A stretch of DNA of 64,000 nt from Letharia columbiana (taxonomy: Eukaryota; Ascomycota; Lecanoromycetes; Lecanorales; Parmeliaceae). Below are positions 23,774 through 35,502 of this stretch, piece after piece. Under the pieces are notes generated by a model. That model saw only the letters and a list, made by a program, of their open reading frames with translations, did not search any database and had not been told where the DNA came from. Location: assembly GCF_014066305.1 (NCBI RefSeq), contig NW_023501057.1, forward strand, positions 248,001 to 312,000, read 5' to 3'. Made by a program: the position numbers and the translations under genes. Within the stretch, counting starts at the first letter, position 1. Every line of letters starts with the position of its first letter.

Positions 23774-26391
23774 ATGAACGGCCATTTAACAAACGGTGTG
23801 AGGGAGACCGCTTCCAATAATATGCCTGACCGACTCCCATCGCCGCCCCCACCTCCCCCAGATGTCGCAGCTCCTCCCCCTCCTCCAGACTCATCTGCTC
23901 CACCTCCACCCCCAGAAGATCTACCACCACCGCCGCCATCTAGTTCCAATGGCGACCCGCCTCCGCCCCCCGCCCGAAGTGAAGAAAAAGAAGGCTGGCT
24001 GGGGTGCTACACCTAGCAGGCAGCCTTTGAGTGTAGAAGAGATACTACGCAAAAAGAAAGAGGCGGATGAAGTTGCTTCAAAGGTATGAACCCGAGTATT
24101 CAACATTTACATTACATTATATTCACCTTGTGCCTCACTCTAGTAACTTAACGAGCCCTACTGATATTTTGTTTCCTTGTTTAGCCCAAATTTCTATCGA
24201 AGGCGCAGCGCGAAAAGCTAGCTCTTGAGAAGCGAGAGAAAGAGGTTGAGGAGCAAAAAAAGAAGACCGATTCTTCTGCGAATACCAGCAGGGCAACCCG
24301 AAATGGAGACAAAAGTGCCCCAGCTCAGCCCATTAGAAATGGAGCAGGCCGACCTGCAACGCAGACAAGCGGAGTCAATGGATCTGCTCGTCCTCCAGTA
24401 CCAACTGGTCCGAGAGCTTTGCGGAAAGGCGAGATACCGACAGGGCCTGCTTCCATGCGTGCCTCGGAGCCAAACAAAGGCTACGACATGGCTCCTCCAC
24501 CTCCTCCAAAGCCATCAGTAATCGGCACGTCTGCAGCCAAAGGGGAAAAGCGACCTGCTATTGAAGAGGCTCAGCAGAATTTGATAAAACAACGATATAT
24601 GGGCGCGGACCAAAACCAATCCACCTTTTCGGCCAAGAAGAAGCGGAGGCGGACTACAGAAAAGAAGTTCAACTTTGAGTGGAACGCAGAGGAGGATACA
24701 AGCCCGGACTACAACCCGCTGTATCAGGCACGAGCAGAGGCAACATTCTATGGCAGAGGCCGCTTGGGAGGATTTTCAGAAGACTTGGCTGACAGCGCAG
24801 CTCGTAATTACGCTAGAGCCTTGCAAGATACGGATCGCGACTCAGGCAAGGCTAGAGCGAAGGAGATGATGGAGATGGAGAGGAGAAGGAAGGAAGAGGG
24901 TGGTAGAAGCTCGTTAGACAAACATTGGAGCGACAAGAGGCTAGAGCATATGCGCGAAAGAGATTGGAGAATCTTTAAAGAAGACTTCAATATCAGTACA
25001 AAAGGTGGAGCTATCCCGAACCCCATGCGCTCATGGGCAGAATCAGGCTTGCCAAAGAAATTGCAGGACGTCGTGGACCTTGTCGGCTATACCGAACCTT
25101 CTGCAGTACAGCGCGCTGCCATCCCTATCGCCCTTCAATCTCGAGATCTTATCGGTGTTGCTGTGACAGGTTCGGGTAAAACAGCAGCTTTCCTATTACC
25201 CCTTTTGGTCTACATATCGGAACTTCCAGCCCTCAATGAGCTGACGAAAAACGATGGTCCCTACGCTGTCATCTTGGCTCCTACTCGTGAGTTGGCTCAA
25301 CAGATCGAGATCGAAGCAAGGAAATTCGCGACTCCTCTTGGGTTTACGTGTGTCAGTATTGTTGGAGGTCACTCTCTCGAAGAACAGGCCTACAATCTAC
25401 GGGATGGAGCCGAGATCATTATTGCCACACCTGGCCGTCTGGTTGACTGCATCGAGAGGCGAGTGCTCGTACTTGGACAATGCTGTTATGTCATCATGGA
25501 TGAAGCAGACAGAATGATCGATCTTGGCTTCGAGGAGCCAGTCAACAAGATTCTCGATGCCCTTCCCGTCGCAAATATGAAGCCAGACTCAGAAGAAGCA
25601 GAAGATGCTGTTGTCATGAGCCAACACTTGGGCGGGAAAGACCGCTATAGGCAGACAATGATGTACACAGCTACTATGCCCTCAGCTGTCGAACGGATAG
25701 CCCGGAAGTACCTTCGTAGACCAGCCATCGTCACCATCGGCAATGTCGGCGAAGCTGTCGAGACCGTCGAGCAGCGTGTCGAATTCGTGGCAGGCGAAGA
25801 TAAGAGGAAGAAGCGCTTACTCGAGATCTTATCGTCAAGAGAATTCCAACCACCTGTCATCGTCTTCGTGAATATCAAACGCAACTGCGATGCTGTTGCT
25901 CGGGATATCAAGCACAGTGGTTTCTCGTCTGTCACATTGCATGGGAGCAAGACCCAAGAGCAAAGAGAAGCAGCGTTGGCGTCCGTCCGGAGCGGCGGTA
26001 CTGACGTGCTTGTTGCTACGGATCTGGCAGGCAGAGGTATTGATGTGCCTGATGTCAGTCTGGTGGTCAACTTCAATATGGCGACTAACATCGAGAGCTA
26101 CACCCATCGTATTGGTCGTACAGGTCGTGCTGGGAAGAGCGGTGTTGCTATTACCTTTCTTGGCAACGAGGACTCTGATGTTATGTATGTATACTTCCTG
26201 CTCCCTTTCGAAAATTTCGCTAATGGATGCTTAGGTACGATCTCAAGCAAATGCTTTCAAAGTCTTCGATCTCCAGGATGCCTGAGGACCTCCGAAAGCA
26301 CGAAGCAGCACAGCAAAAGTCGCAGAGAGGTAGTGGCCAGAAGAAGATAGAGGACAGTAGTGGCTTCGCCGGGAAGGGCGGCTGGCAATAG
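23774..26391 (+). CDS. PRP28: Pre-mRNA-splicing DEAD-box ATPase Prp28
   Basis: Exons 23774..24083, 24185..26184 and 26235..26391 (introns 101 and 50 bp) give about 821 residues. Prp28 is the U5 snRNP helicase that exchanges U1 for U6 at the 5' splice site. A Pro-rich head leads to KKKKAGWGA and LSVEEILRKKKEAD. The core has the Q motif, AVTGSGKTAAF, APTRELAQQ, TPGRL, DEADRMIDLGF, YTATMP (TAT instead of SAT, as usual in Prp28), VIVFVN, TDLAGRGIDVPD and HRIGRTGRAGKSG. The tail ends in GGWQ. Oddity: the proline-rich head from ATG 23774 is one base out of frame with KKKKAGWGA, and the switch falls in a C6 run at 23966-23971. ATG 23949 and the ATG at 23862 are in the downstream frame and would avoid the problem with a shorter head. 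Confidence 0.92.
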
Positions 26392-26582
26392 CCTTAGGAA
26401 GATGATTTGACAGCTTCTCAACAATCAGCAATCTTACATCATTAGCAGCCACCCTCAAGAACGCCAGGAAAACTCACGGTGACTATCCGTAAAATGTGTC
26501 GTTCATGAGTAACGTCATTTTATGGAAAAGGTGAGATAGCGAATGATTTCCTCGTTGATGCTGGCTTTACGATACCACTAAA

Positions 26583-28187
26583 CTACATCTTCGCCTTCGG
26601 CCTCCACCTAATCCAATCGTGCTCCTCACTACCCGGCACCAAATAATCCACATCCCGTGTATTCACCAGCCCCGGCCCCGCCTGTCCGACGTCCGTAATC
26701 CCGGCCAATCGCATGCTCGTCTCCAACTCATCCTTCAATATCTGACTCAGATGCTCCACGCCCTCTTGCCCGTAGCACAAACTGTACAGAAACGGCCGAC
26801 CGATCCCCACGGCCGTTGCCCCGAGCGCGAGCGCTTTCAATATGTCAGTACCCCGCGTGATTCCACCGTCGACGTAGACTTCACACCGGTGGAAGATCTC
26901 GGGGCAGATGCGGTGCAACTCCAGCAATGTAAGCATGGACGGTTGTGCCGTGTCGAGGGAGCGGCCGCCGTGGTTCGAGAGCACGATGCCCTGGACGCCG
27001 TACTCGACCGCTCTCTTCGCGTCCGCGGCGCTCTGGATCCCCTTGACGACAACCGGCAGCCGCGACGTCTGCTGGATCCAGGGGATGTCGTCCCAGCTCA
27101 GCGTCTTATCGATGTACTGCCCCATGAGCCTCCCCATCCCGCCGCCTTTCCGGTCGTTGGAAGCCACGGCGCCGCTGATGGCCGAGGATACGTTCTCGGC
27201 CGCGATGCGCTCGTCCGCCTCGCGCTTCCCCGGCACGTGGGCGTCGACGGTGACGAAGATGGCCTTCACGCCCAGCTCGCGGGCTTTGCGCAGCAGTTGC
27301 GTGGTTTTGGCGCGGTCGGCGTTGACGTAGAGTTGGAAGAAGAAGGGCTGGTTGGTGCAGCCTGCTTGGATGACGGAGGCGAGGGGGTAGGATGCGTTGT
27401 TTGATATCTGTCGTGTAATCAATCATTTATCTAATGCTATTATACGTCTTCCTTTTGAGATTGCTCACCACTTGGATGAGGCCTTCACTTGCACAACCCC
27501 TGGCCAAGGCAAGTTCACCGTCGGGATGGGCAAGCCGAGCCATGGCTGCCGGACTGATGAAGAAAGGCGCCGAGCTGGGGCAGCCTAGGATTGAGCGCCG
27601 CGTTTCGGCTTTTGCCACATTCCGCATCACTCGAGGGCGTAGCATGATTCTTCTGTATACGTCCGAGTTCCAATGGTGCGTGACCAGATCGGTAGCTGCG
27701 GAGGAGTAGAAGGCCCATGCTTTCGGTGTCAAAGTATTGCGGGCTACGTCCACGAAGTCTTGTGTGGAGATGAGTTTGAAAAGTTCGGGCTTCGTATAAG
27801 TCTCCGTCGAGGTAGATTGTCCTGTTGTCTTTTCGATGGTCTCCATATCTTCCTTTTGTTCCGGAGGCAGATTGACCACCTCGGCCTGATCCAGGAGTCC
27901 TTTGTAACACTCGGGCGGTAGAGCTTCCTCTATGATGCCCGGAGCGTGGATCTCATCGTAAGCTGCGGTTGCGTCGCTTCCAGCATATCTGAGTATGACT
28001 TCTATGGGTGAGCAGCCTCCCTGTCTAGTTGCTTAGGGAGGAACAAACTCGAAGAGCCGCCTGGGTGAGAGTCTAGGTAGTTCGTGATATCGTATATTTT
28101 GGAATGCACGGCAATCCAGCAATCGCGGTCGTTGTTGTGTCTTTTCAAATCATGGAAGCTCAGTGTATGGGAGGGATTAGAAGACAT
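26583..28187 (-). CDS. FMN-dependent 2-hydroxyacid dehydrogenase with cytochrome b5 domain (flavocytochrome b2 / L-lactate dehydrogenase type)
   Basis: Three exons, complement(26583..27407, 27469..28001, 28049..28187), introns 61 and 47 bp, give 498 residues. The N-terminal cytochrome b5 domain has DSHPGGSS and, about 25 residues on, DEIHAPG, supplying the two haem histidines. The FMN barrel follows: AFYSSAATD, GCPSSAPFFISPAAM, VTVDAHVPGKRE, VVVKGIQ, the catalytic His in LSNHGGRSLD, and VDGGITRGTDILKAL plus VGIGRPFLY for phosphate binding. Enzymes of this build oxidise L-lactate or related 2-hydroxyacids and pass electrons to cytochrome c. There is no clear mitochondrial presequence, so a cytosolic or atypical location is possible. 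Substrate cannot be read from sequence. It shares its promoter with the DenD-like gene. Confidence 0.92.
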
Positions 28188-28541
28188 TTTCGATGCAGAA
28201 ACAGCGTGGCGTGTACGAGTACAAGTCAGGATAGGTACGAGAAAGAGAGCAAAGATGGACTACATTAAGGTGTCTAGTATATGTAAGACGAGAAGAAATT
28301 TGTTATCTGAATATTCTAGGTACGTCTTGTAGCTCGCGATTGCTCAAACTCATCACCCCGCCCAAAACCCCACACGCGGTTTGCGTTCCGCGATGACGAT
28401 GTGGGGTTTCATTGCTTGGGGTATGAAGCGGACGAAAACAACATTCAGAGATTTTATAAAGACGCCTATTGCTCTAGCAGAACCATTTCGTGACGCGAGG
28501 ATATACCCTCAATCTTTTCAAACTACAAGCCACAGAGAAGA
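28188..28541. promoter_or_regulatory. Bidirectional promoter between the FMN dehydrogenase and DenD-like genes
   Basis: A 354-bp gap separates the two divergent ATGs. A TATA-like TTTATAAA lies at 28453-28460, about 85 bp before the plus-strand ATG. The pair may be co-regulated. Confidence 0.5.
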
Positions 28542-29745
28542 ATGGGTCCTCACGAGGGGTCAAAGTTCAACTGCATAATCACTGGAGCAGGCGGCTTCGT
28601 TGGCCAGGCCCTTGCGGCTGCCCTCCTCGCAGACCCTCTCGTCTCCAAAATCACATTGACAGATGTGTTTAAACCAGATGTTCCTCAGACGAAATCACAG
28701 TCAGAGGTAGAAACTCGCTGTTTGGATGCCGATCTCACATCTCTGGAAACATGCCAATCTCTCTTCACCCCGGACATCAACCTGGTATATCTCCTCCATG
28801 GCATTATGTCCGGGGCTGCGTACGTATTTTCGAAGTTCATATTTCGTCGTCCGGAACAGATCTTGAGCCTTGAGGCACGTCTTGAAAGTATCCACTCTGT
28901 AGACATGTTTCAAAGCTCAACACACCCTCCCGTCTAGGCAATACTGACTCAGAAATCATAATGTAGTGAGGCGAATCTTGAGCTGGGCTTGAGGGTAAAC
29001 ATCGACTCGACGAGGCAGATTCTGGACATACTTCGACACACCAACCCAGGCGTCAAAGTCGTCTATCCCTCTTCATTAGCGGTATACGGCCCACCTGCCA
29101 CCCCGACGACCAAGATAACAGAGCTGAATGCACCGGTGCCTGGCTCGTCGTATGGGGCCCAGAAGCACATATGTGAGACATTGCTTGACGACTATTCAAG
29201 AAGAGGGTTGCTGGATGGACGCGTATGTAGACTACCAACGGTAAACATCTATGCTCTCCTTTCCATTAAGTTTTAGAATGAAATCTGAATGATATGACCA
29301 GGTTACCGTCAGGCCCGGCAAACCCACGGGAGCCGCGTCCTCTTTCGCTTCCGGTATCTTTCGCGAGCCACTGAACGGAGAGAAGAGCATTTTGCCTGTT
29401 TCGAAAGACCTCGAGATGTGGATCTGTTCGCCAAGGACGGTAGTAAAGAACCTGATACTAGCGAGGGACATCCCAAAGGAGAAATTCCCCGGGACACGGA
29501 TTGTGAATATCCCTGGTGTGACGGTGACTATTCGGGAGATGCTGGATGCTTTGAAAGCCGTGGGAGGCGATGAGGCATTGAAACTTGTAGAGGAGAAGAG
29601 AGACGACGCAACGGAGAAAATAGTCTTGAGCTGGCCGACAAGAGTGGACATTTCGAGGGCGAAAGCTCTGGGTTTCGTAGAAGACGGAACGCTCACCAAC
29701 ACGCTGAAAGAATACATCGACGATTATGGAAGTAAGGCTTCATAG
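28542..29745 (+). CDS. NAD-dependent epimerase/dehydratase-fold dehydrogenase, D-erythronate dehydrogenase (DenD)-like
   Basis: Exons 28542..28819, 28967..29240 and 29302..29745 (introns 147 and 61 bp) give 331 residues. The Rossmann motif ITGAGGFVGQALA sits at residues 13-25. The active site has YPSSLAVYG and SSYGAQKHICE (Ser, Tyr-x3-Lys), with DYSRRGLLDGR and RLPT following. The later block VRPGKPTGAASSFASGIFREPL is typical of the DenD branch of extended SDRs, which in bacteria oxidise D-erythronate at C2 using NAD. Fungal members are not assigned, so the substrate is inferred only. The first intron is rather long, and its acceptor TAG was chosen by frame and family fit. Its stop overlaps the stop of the next gene, on the opposite strand, by 6 bp. 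Confidence 0.88.
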
Positions 29746-30331
29746 GTCCCTTGAGTCGATAGAGGACACTTCGGGTTGGAGTTTCGTCTGAAAAGACATG
29801 TGATCAATTTGCAATCTTCGTCTTGATGGTAAGAGAAGGTGGCAAAAGTCATGCGCAGAGAGACAGTTCCATTTCATAAAGGCAAGCTCTTTCCCATTAC
29901 GTACATATCTGTAACTATCGACCAGAATAAATCGACCATCCTTCTTGAATAACCATACGGAGAGAACCAAATGCATTGAAAACAACCCCTTTGCAGGAAA
30001 AATGAAAAACCCTTCTTCAGAAAAAAATTCGTGAAAGCTACCATACCCTTCCGGCACTGCGCCTAGACTCAAAAACTTCTACAACCGTCTCCCTTCCATT
30101 TCCAGGTAAGATGCCCAGTTTACAGACAATCTCGTGAGAATCGTCACTTGTATCTGGCACCGCGCGCCTGAACTGTAGGACTTTTACGATTCTATCAGGG
30201 GGCTTTCCGACCCGTACTCTATGCGTGACTTTGGCCACGTTCTCTTGGCTCGGGAGCCCCGGTTGTACAGATGGTGGCGTGCGACGGGAGCTCGTGGAGA
30301 TGTTTCCGGAGGTCGGAGGGTTGGATGCCAT
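29740..30331 (-). CDS. Small uncharacterised protein, founding intact copy of the local VLQF family
   Basis: ATG 30331 opens a Ser/Thr/Pro-rich head followed by a basic stretch and RIVKVLQFRRAVPD. A 67-bp GTAAAC...CAG intron (30057-30123) joins in frame to an aromatic-rich part (YGSFHEFFSEEGFFIF) and KKDGRFILVDSYRYVRNG. Total about 174 residues; the splice is my choice by frame. I recognise no domain. Related pieces occur at 53347-53580, which shares VLQFR and KGQFVLVDTH, and as two degenerate fragments at 15303-15475. No signal peptide or membrane segment is clear. It could be a real small gene or part of an unrecognised mobile or expanding family. Confidence 0.45.
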
Positions 30332-30746
30332 GGAGTTGGAAGCGGGGGGTGAGGTAGGTAGGTTGATTGTGTCGATTGATTGATTGATTGTTAAGTCATA
30401 TTGGACGTAAAGCCAACCAAAATTCCCCTGGAGGGGTCCGCGGAGAAGCGCAATTAGGCCTCATTGAACGTTTCGTCAAAGACAATTTGAGAGTCTTGAG
30501 GGCGCAGTCAGAGACAGTCAGTCATTGTTGATCTACCAGAAAGTAATGCATGCAAAGTCGTTTTTCTATCTAGTATGCTAGTCATCAGCCATCGTCCTCA
30601 AGAGATCCATCGCAGACCTCGACGAACCGAGGTGACAACAAGCGCCGAGCACGACTAGACTTGAACATGACCAGCATCGCTTTCAAGAACCATGGTTCGA
30701 GCAGAGAGAACGGTTCCGGCCGTCCACAACTATGGCTTGTCCGTAT
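30332..30746. other. Short intergenic gap
   Basis: About 415 bp with no supported gene. A short GATT microsatellite (TTGATTGATTGATTG) occurs around 30377-30391. Confidence 0.5.
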
Positions 30747-31957
30747 TCATGGGCCTTCGTTGTTCGCTGAGTGTGAACCATCCTTCGACGAGAAGGAGGC
30801 ACCGTCTCTCGCCGAGTACGCATCCCGGAGAGACGGTTGGGATTCGAAAGGCGCGGGATAGGTAGGCGCCCTGTCCCATCCCTTTTCCTGCACGAACTTC
30901 ATCAAGTCATCGAATTTCGCGCCCGATTCTCCGTCTCCCATCTTCACGCAGCCCGGACCCTCTGGAAGGTACGACACCGGCGGTCGGTCGTATTCATTCT
31001 TGTAGATACGAAGTGGTGCTTTTCCCACTTTGGCGAAGGTGAGCTCGGTACGGGCGTCTGGTTCTTTGGCGAATGGAAGGACGGTCTCTGCGCCAGCGCT
31101 TTTAGCTGCATCGCCCGCTATGCCTAGGTCTGCGAATGACTTGAGCTGCTGTTCGGAGAGCTGGTAAGCATGGACCGCGGTCTGCGGATGCAGGAAAGCG
31201 TTGATGATCTGGTGTTCGTTAGCATAGGTTGTGTCAGAACTCAGTGGATTCACATTTACCTTAGAGCTTGATCCTACCCGCTCGAACAACACGACACCGC
31301 CGAAAAGCTCGGCCTCGGCCCAGTATCCCACAACGTTCAATAGGCCGAATGGGTAGCGTTGGAATCTTCGGTAATTTGTATGATAGAAATCGACATAGAA
31401 ATGGTCAGTCGTGCGGAATTGCCAGAAATGCCCCTCTCGCGGTTCTGGAGGCATGATTTTCGTATCCGGGTGGAAGGATGCATATATCATTCCCGCCAAT
31501 GCATTCACTGAAGCTGCTGCTATTTCCAGGAGGCGTAACAGATGTTCACGACTGCCCGGTAGCGCATTTTGGTAGGCTTGGGTCAGCTGTGTTGAGTTAG
31601 TTTTGATGAGTGGACTACTGACAGGGAGGGAGTACGCACCTTAAGGTCAATTTTCAATCCCTGGGGCACGAAGGTCCTCCTGATCTCTTCGTACTGTTGC
31701 ATAGCTCCATCACTGGGCTTTGAATTATCATTGACGATGATGGTCTCCAAAAGACCAGATCTGTGGGCCTTGATGTCCTCAGAATACGGGGTGCGAGTGG
31801 GCTTTCCATCAATGATCTGAGCATAGGTCTCTCGGGCGACAGGCAAGGCCAGAATTGAGGTAAGAACTGTCTCCAACTCTTGCAGCTTTTCGGCACTGAG
31901 ATTGATGAGATCACCGAATGCAGGCATTTCGTTGGCACTCAACTCAACTGATTCCAT
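30747..31957 (-). CDS. Conserved fungal protein of unknown function
   Basis: Three exons, complement(30747..31208, 31260..31586, 31640..31957), give 368 residues. Intron 2 (51 bp) has GTAAAT, a perfect GCTAAC branch and CAG. It has no stop and a length divisible by three, so an unspliced mRNA would still be translatable. The N-terminus is helical (LSAEKLQELETVL). The middle is aromatic and dense: GHFWQFRTTDHFYVDFYHT, YPFGLLNVVGYWAEAELFGG and QLSEQQLKSFADL. The last 70 residues are Ser/Pro-rich. I have seen fungal proteins of this pattern but know no function. It lies tail-to-tail with nothing obvious and gives no pathway hint. Confidence 0.75.
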
Positions 31958-33641
31958 GTTGCTTTTGTGTACAAAGCAGTATTTAATGTTAATATGATTG
32001 CCCTGCAGAAAACAAAGATGGAGGCGGAGCTAGGCAAACTGCGAGGAAGAGGCTTGGCCTTTCCTACTGTATCTAGCGTATAATAACATAGGATTAATTA
32101 GACGCCGAGACATCTTGCCCGACTTATTTACACCAGACTACACTGCCAATATGTCGACGAATCTCTGACCGGCTGCCTGCGCATGACTCTCACCTGCAGT
32201 GCCGCTGGTACCCGTACTTCAGTACTTTCCTCGTGCATGTCTCATGTCTTAGCACGGAAGTACCCAGCTGTGGACTTGGTGTAGCTGAGGAGTACGACCT
32301 TATCTGAGACTTTGTGCCGCCGGAAGGGCCGTGCGCTTTCCGCTTCCCGAGCCTTTTCTGATTCTGGCATTTGCAACACACCATCATCTTCCAACACAAC
32401 TGCAACCGAGAGCTTGACTGGACAAATTCATCCAGCCTCATACCGTTGAAGCACTCAACGCCGTCCCCAGACCCGCCTCCAGCGCCTATCATAAAACATT
32501 GGGCACATGACGTCTGCAAAATCCATCTTCAAAATGCCTGCACATCCTAAACACTGATGCCTGGCCATCGGCTGCAAAGTAACAGTACCGGGTATCCCCT
32601 ATTGGTAGCCTGCGGGCATCATTTGCAGATTCTCGGCAAGCTGCAGCACACTCGAGTCAGTAACCACCAGGCGAGATCAGAGTATGGAGTGCTCCTAAGT
32701 GCCTGGGCTTTCACTTCTCACACGGCTCGTTTGTGTCAAGTCCAATGTTTCAGTTGTCATCAGTAAGACTCAGCTCCGACAGAGCTTTCAGCAAATAGAA
32801 AATGTGCTCTTCTTGGTCGTCAATCTCGACATTTCTCCGACTGGTACACAGCTACAGTTACAGATCCATACTTGGCAGCGCCACTGTCACGCCCGGTACG
32901 TTTCGCCACGCCACTCTCGTAATCGGTATGTTGCAGACTTCGTGTAACACCCTGTCATCGTTGCTTGGAATCTGGCAGCCAGGTTTAAAGCAACGCCGCG
33001 ATCTTGACCTGTAAGATGAGACCTCCTCCACACCAGACTGTCGTTTTGTCGGAACAGATTTCGGCAGGACCGCCTTAGAGACTTCTGCCTTATTTTATAC
33101 TTGTCCTAGCCGGAAAATCACTTGGTTATGTGACCCTCTGGGCGCTGGTGTCTGCTTGCGGATCCGAGAAACTGACGGACAGACCAGAAGCAGCCTTGCT
33201 ATCTGATTCAATGACACAAGGTCCCACTCACAGCAGATTATGGGTTTGACAAATGAAAACTTCAGGAGGGAGGTTCCGAAGGAAGTGCCTTCCATCTTCG
33301 TCGCCTATGCCCGAGACATCATTCTGATTTGAGAAGCCGGAATTTCGGGAGAGGTTGTTTAGGAAAAGGTCTCCCTCATGTGCGATGTCCAGACCTGATA
33401 CCATTAAGCCTTTCATGTACTAGGCGCTAATGCTGCGCATCCCACCAAAGATTGAGTAGGCCCTGTCTCGGGTGTAAAGTGTTCAATCTTTGCCCATACT
33501 CACCCGCGCTCTCTCTTCTCTTCAACATCCAGGTCCTCTCATCTTTTTTACAGTCAAGCTGATTTTCCCATCTACCATAAACTTCACCTCTACGGGCTCT
33601 AAACCAATCCGTTCCTACCCGTGAGTCACCACAGGACAGTC
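31958..33641. other. Intergenic region
   Basis: About 1.7 kb with no gene I can support. Short frames at 32190-32519, 32557-32947 and 33095-33416 look random. It contains promoters for the genes on either side. Confidence 0.5.
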
Positions 33642-34863
33642 ATGGCTCCTCCATTATTCAATGAGGCCTTCATTATCATCCGCGTAGACAATAAGGGACA
33701 GCCAGTTAATATCATCCCGTATGACGAAAACGCAGCCACTTATGTCGCGGTATCCATAAGTATATGCCGGGGAATGCTGAAGACCTCGAGGGTCAAGGAC
33801 GCTTTCAAGAAATTTGCCGAAGCATACGATCCGAAGCTACCCAAGGATGATATCGTCGAGACGTTCATCAACAAGATACTTGAGCGCTTCCCTCTAGTCT
33901 TTGTTGACAACTCCATGGAAAATCCAGACCTCATAGCGTGTCATTTTAGACGCGCCTGGCGCGATGAGGGCTACGGCTTTGACCCCCGCAAGCAGGGTAT
34001 CCTGATAAACGGACCGGTAAGTCGAAAGTATTTTGATGTTACGAGCTCTATGATTGAGTAAGCTGACCATAACATAGAAGGTTCACGAAATGTGCATCGC
34101 GGGAATAGGGGCAGAAAGTTCTCAAGACCCGGATTCCAAAGTGTCCAAGCGGTTCCGAGTCTTCTTGTTCACATTTGCCAAGTCGTTCATGCACGAACTC
34201 GCCCACATTTTTGTAACCTCTCTCGGCCCAACAGGCAAGACAAGAACTCCGCCTCACATTCGTGGCTCAGAGGAGGACGACGACCCCACAGGCGAGGCTG
34301 GTCGGTATATAGAAAATTTGATTTTCGGCGGCAGGGTGATCATTATACGCAACAATGCTGAGGGCGAGGGCCAGGTATGTTCATACTCGCCTACTTTGAT
34401 GGGAGGCTTAGCATATGAGCTGACACATTCTCTAGGCCGGCATATGTTTCCTTGCTAACGGGAAAGGCGCCTACCAGATCTTGCAGCAGACAATTGATGA
34501 AATCATCAAATACCGTGAGTACCGTTCCAAATGGTCTTCTGGTACACCTTTCTTGCTGACCGTCGTTGTCTATTAGAATTCGATTTTCCTATTAGCCGCC
34601 TCGGTCCCCAGATCACAGATTCTGACAAAACGCTGGGCTTTCATCTCCCCATGAAGTTCGCCTCCGGTGACCCAATGGATGCGCCCGGAACACGACAGCT
34701 CTTGGCACCACACGAAGCAAACCTAGTCAGATGGGACGAAGCAGTAGATGACCTTATCAAAGGGAATCCAAACGCCGAAACATTCAGTGAAGAGCAGGAG
34801 TCTGTCATGCATGAGGTACCATTCAATCCAAGTCTTCGTATCGAGCCCAAACTTCGTGCCTAG
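33642..34863 (+). CDS. Unknown fungal protein with HELAH zinc-site-like motif (putative metallopeptidase-like)
   Basis: Four exons, 33642..34016, 34078..34374, 34436..34514 and 34577..34863 (introns 61, 61, 62 bp), give 345 residues. Around residue 165 stands FAKSFMHELAHIFVTSLG, an HExxH-type helix (His-Glu-x-x-His) as in zincins. Some 45 residues later comes GEAGRYIENLIFGG, where the Glu could be the third metal ligand. Fungal relatives I recall have a similar MHE-x-x-H helix and GESGR-x-LE block. I see no signal peptide or propeptide. Peptidase activity is inferred from the motif only. The C-terminal part (GPQITDSDKTLGFHLP) has no known domain. Confidence 0.72.
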
Positions 34864-35502
34864 GCGGCGAAGTGACCAGACAGGCGGATCGGAGGATTGG
34901 CATAGACATAGCGATTTCAGTGTTGTACTTGGCGTGACAAGGTTGCAAGCATGCGTGCGGTGCTTTATTTACTTGGCAAGGTTGCAAACAAGCGTGCGTT
35001 GCTTTCTTGTCCATTAGCAATGCAAATGTTCGAGCTCCACAGCTGCCTCATTTTAATTGAATGGTGTCGATGAAGCGACGAGGCATATCAAGTATACTTA
35101 TCCTATTACTGCCCGACTGAATTCTTTCGCGACATGAACCGTCTCACAGTCAAGTGAAATTGAGAGGGGTGAAGCAGCGAGCGGTGGTAGGAGAAAGGGC
35201 ATTGTTTTGAAGTTGCCTTCCCTCAGACGTGCCAAGATCGCTAAGCTCCTTTGGGTTAGTTCGCCGACTTCGCGCGCTAACTCGAGAGTGCTGTGAGCCA
35301 AGGATGCGCTGAGTCATCAGTGCCAAGAGGCGACAGTCTCCGAGATCCAAGTCAGATGTAGAATCTCCGAAGAATCTTTCCACACATCCTTTCAACATCA
35401 TCAACACTACAGCAAATTAAATCCGCATCTAGTGCAAAGTTACACATCTCGAGACGTCGACATACACTACATCCTCGAACACTGCGCGGTCTTACCGGCA
35501 CG
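34864..35502. other. Intergenic region upstream of PRP39
   Basis: About 640 bp. Apart from the 39-bp tandem duplication I see nothing. Minus-strand frames at 35098-35407 have no family resemblance. Confidence 0.5.
34938..35006. repeat. Short tandem duplication, period 39 bp
   Basis: CAAGGTTGCAAGCATGCGTG at 34938 recurs at 34977 as CAAGGTTGCAAACAAGCGTG, with TGCTTT following in both. It lies in the 3' flank of the HELAH gene. Confidence 0.75.

Noticed and set aside
26619..27404. 261-residue plus-strand frame opposite the FMN dehydrogenase
   Set aside because: Mirror of a GC-rich true coding exon on the minus strand.
30680..30720. GGTTCGAGC as a tRNA B box
   Set aside because: No matching A box, stems or terminator nearby.
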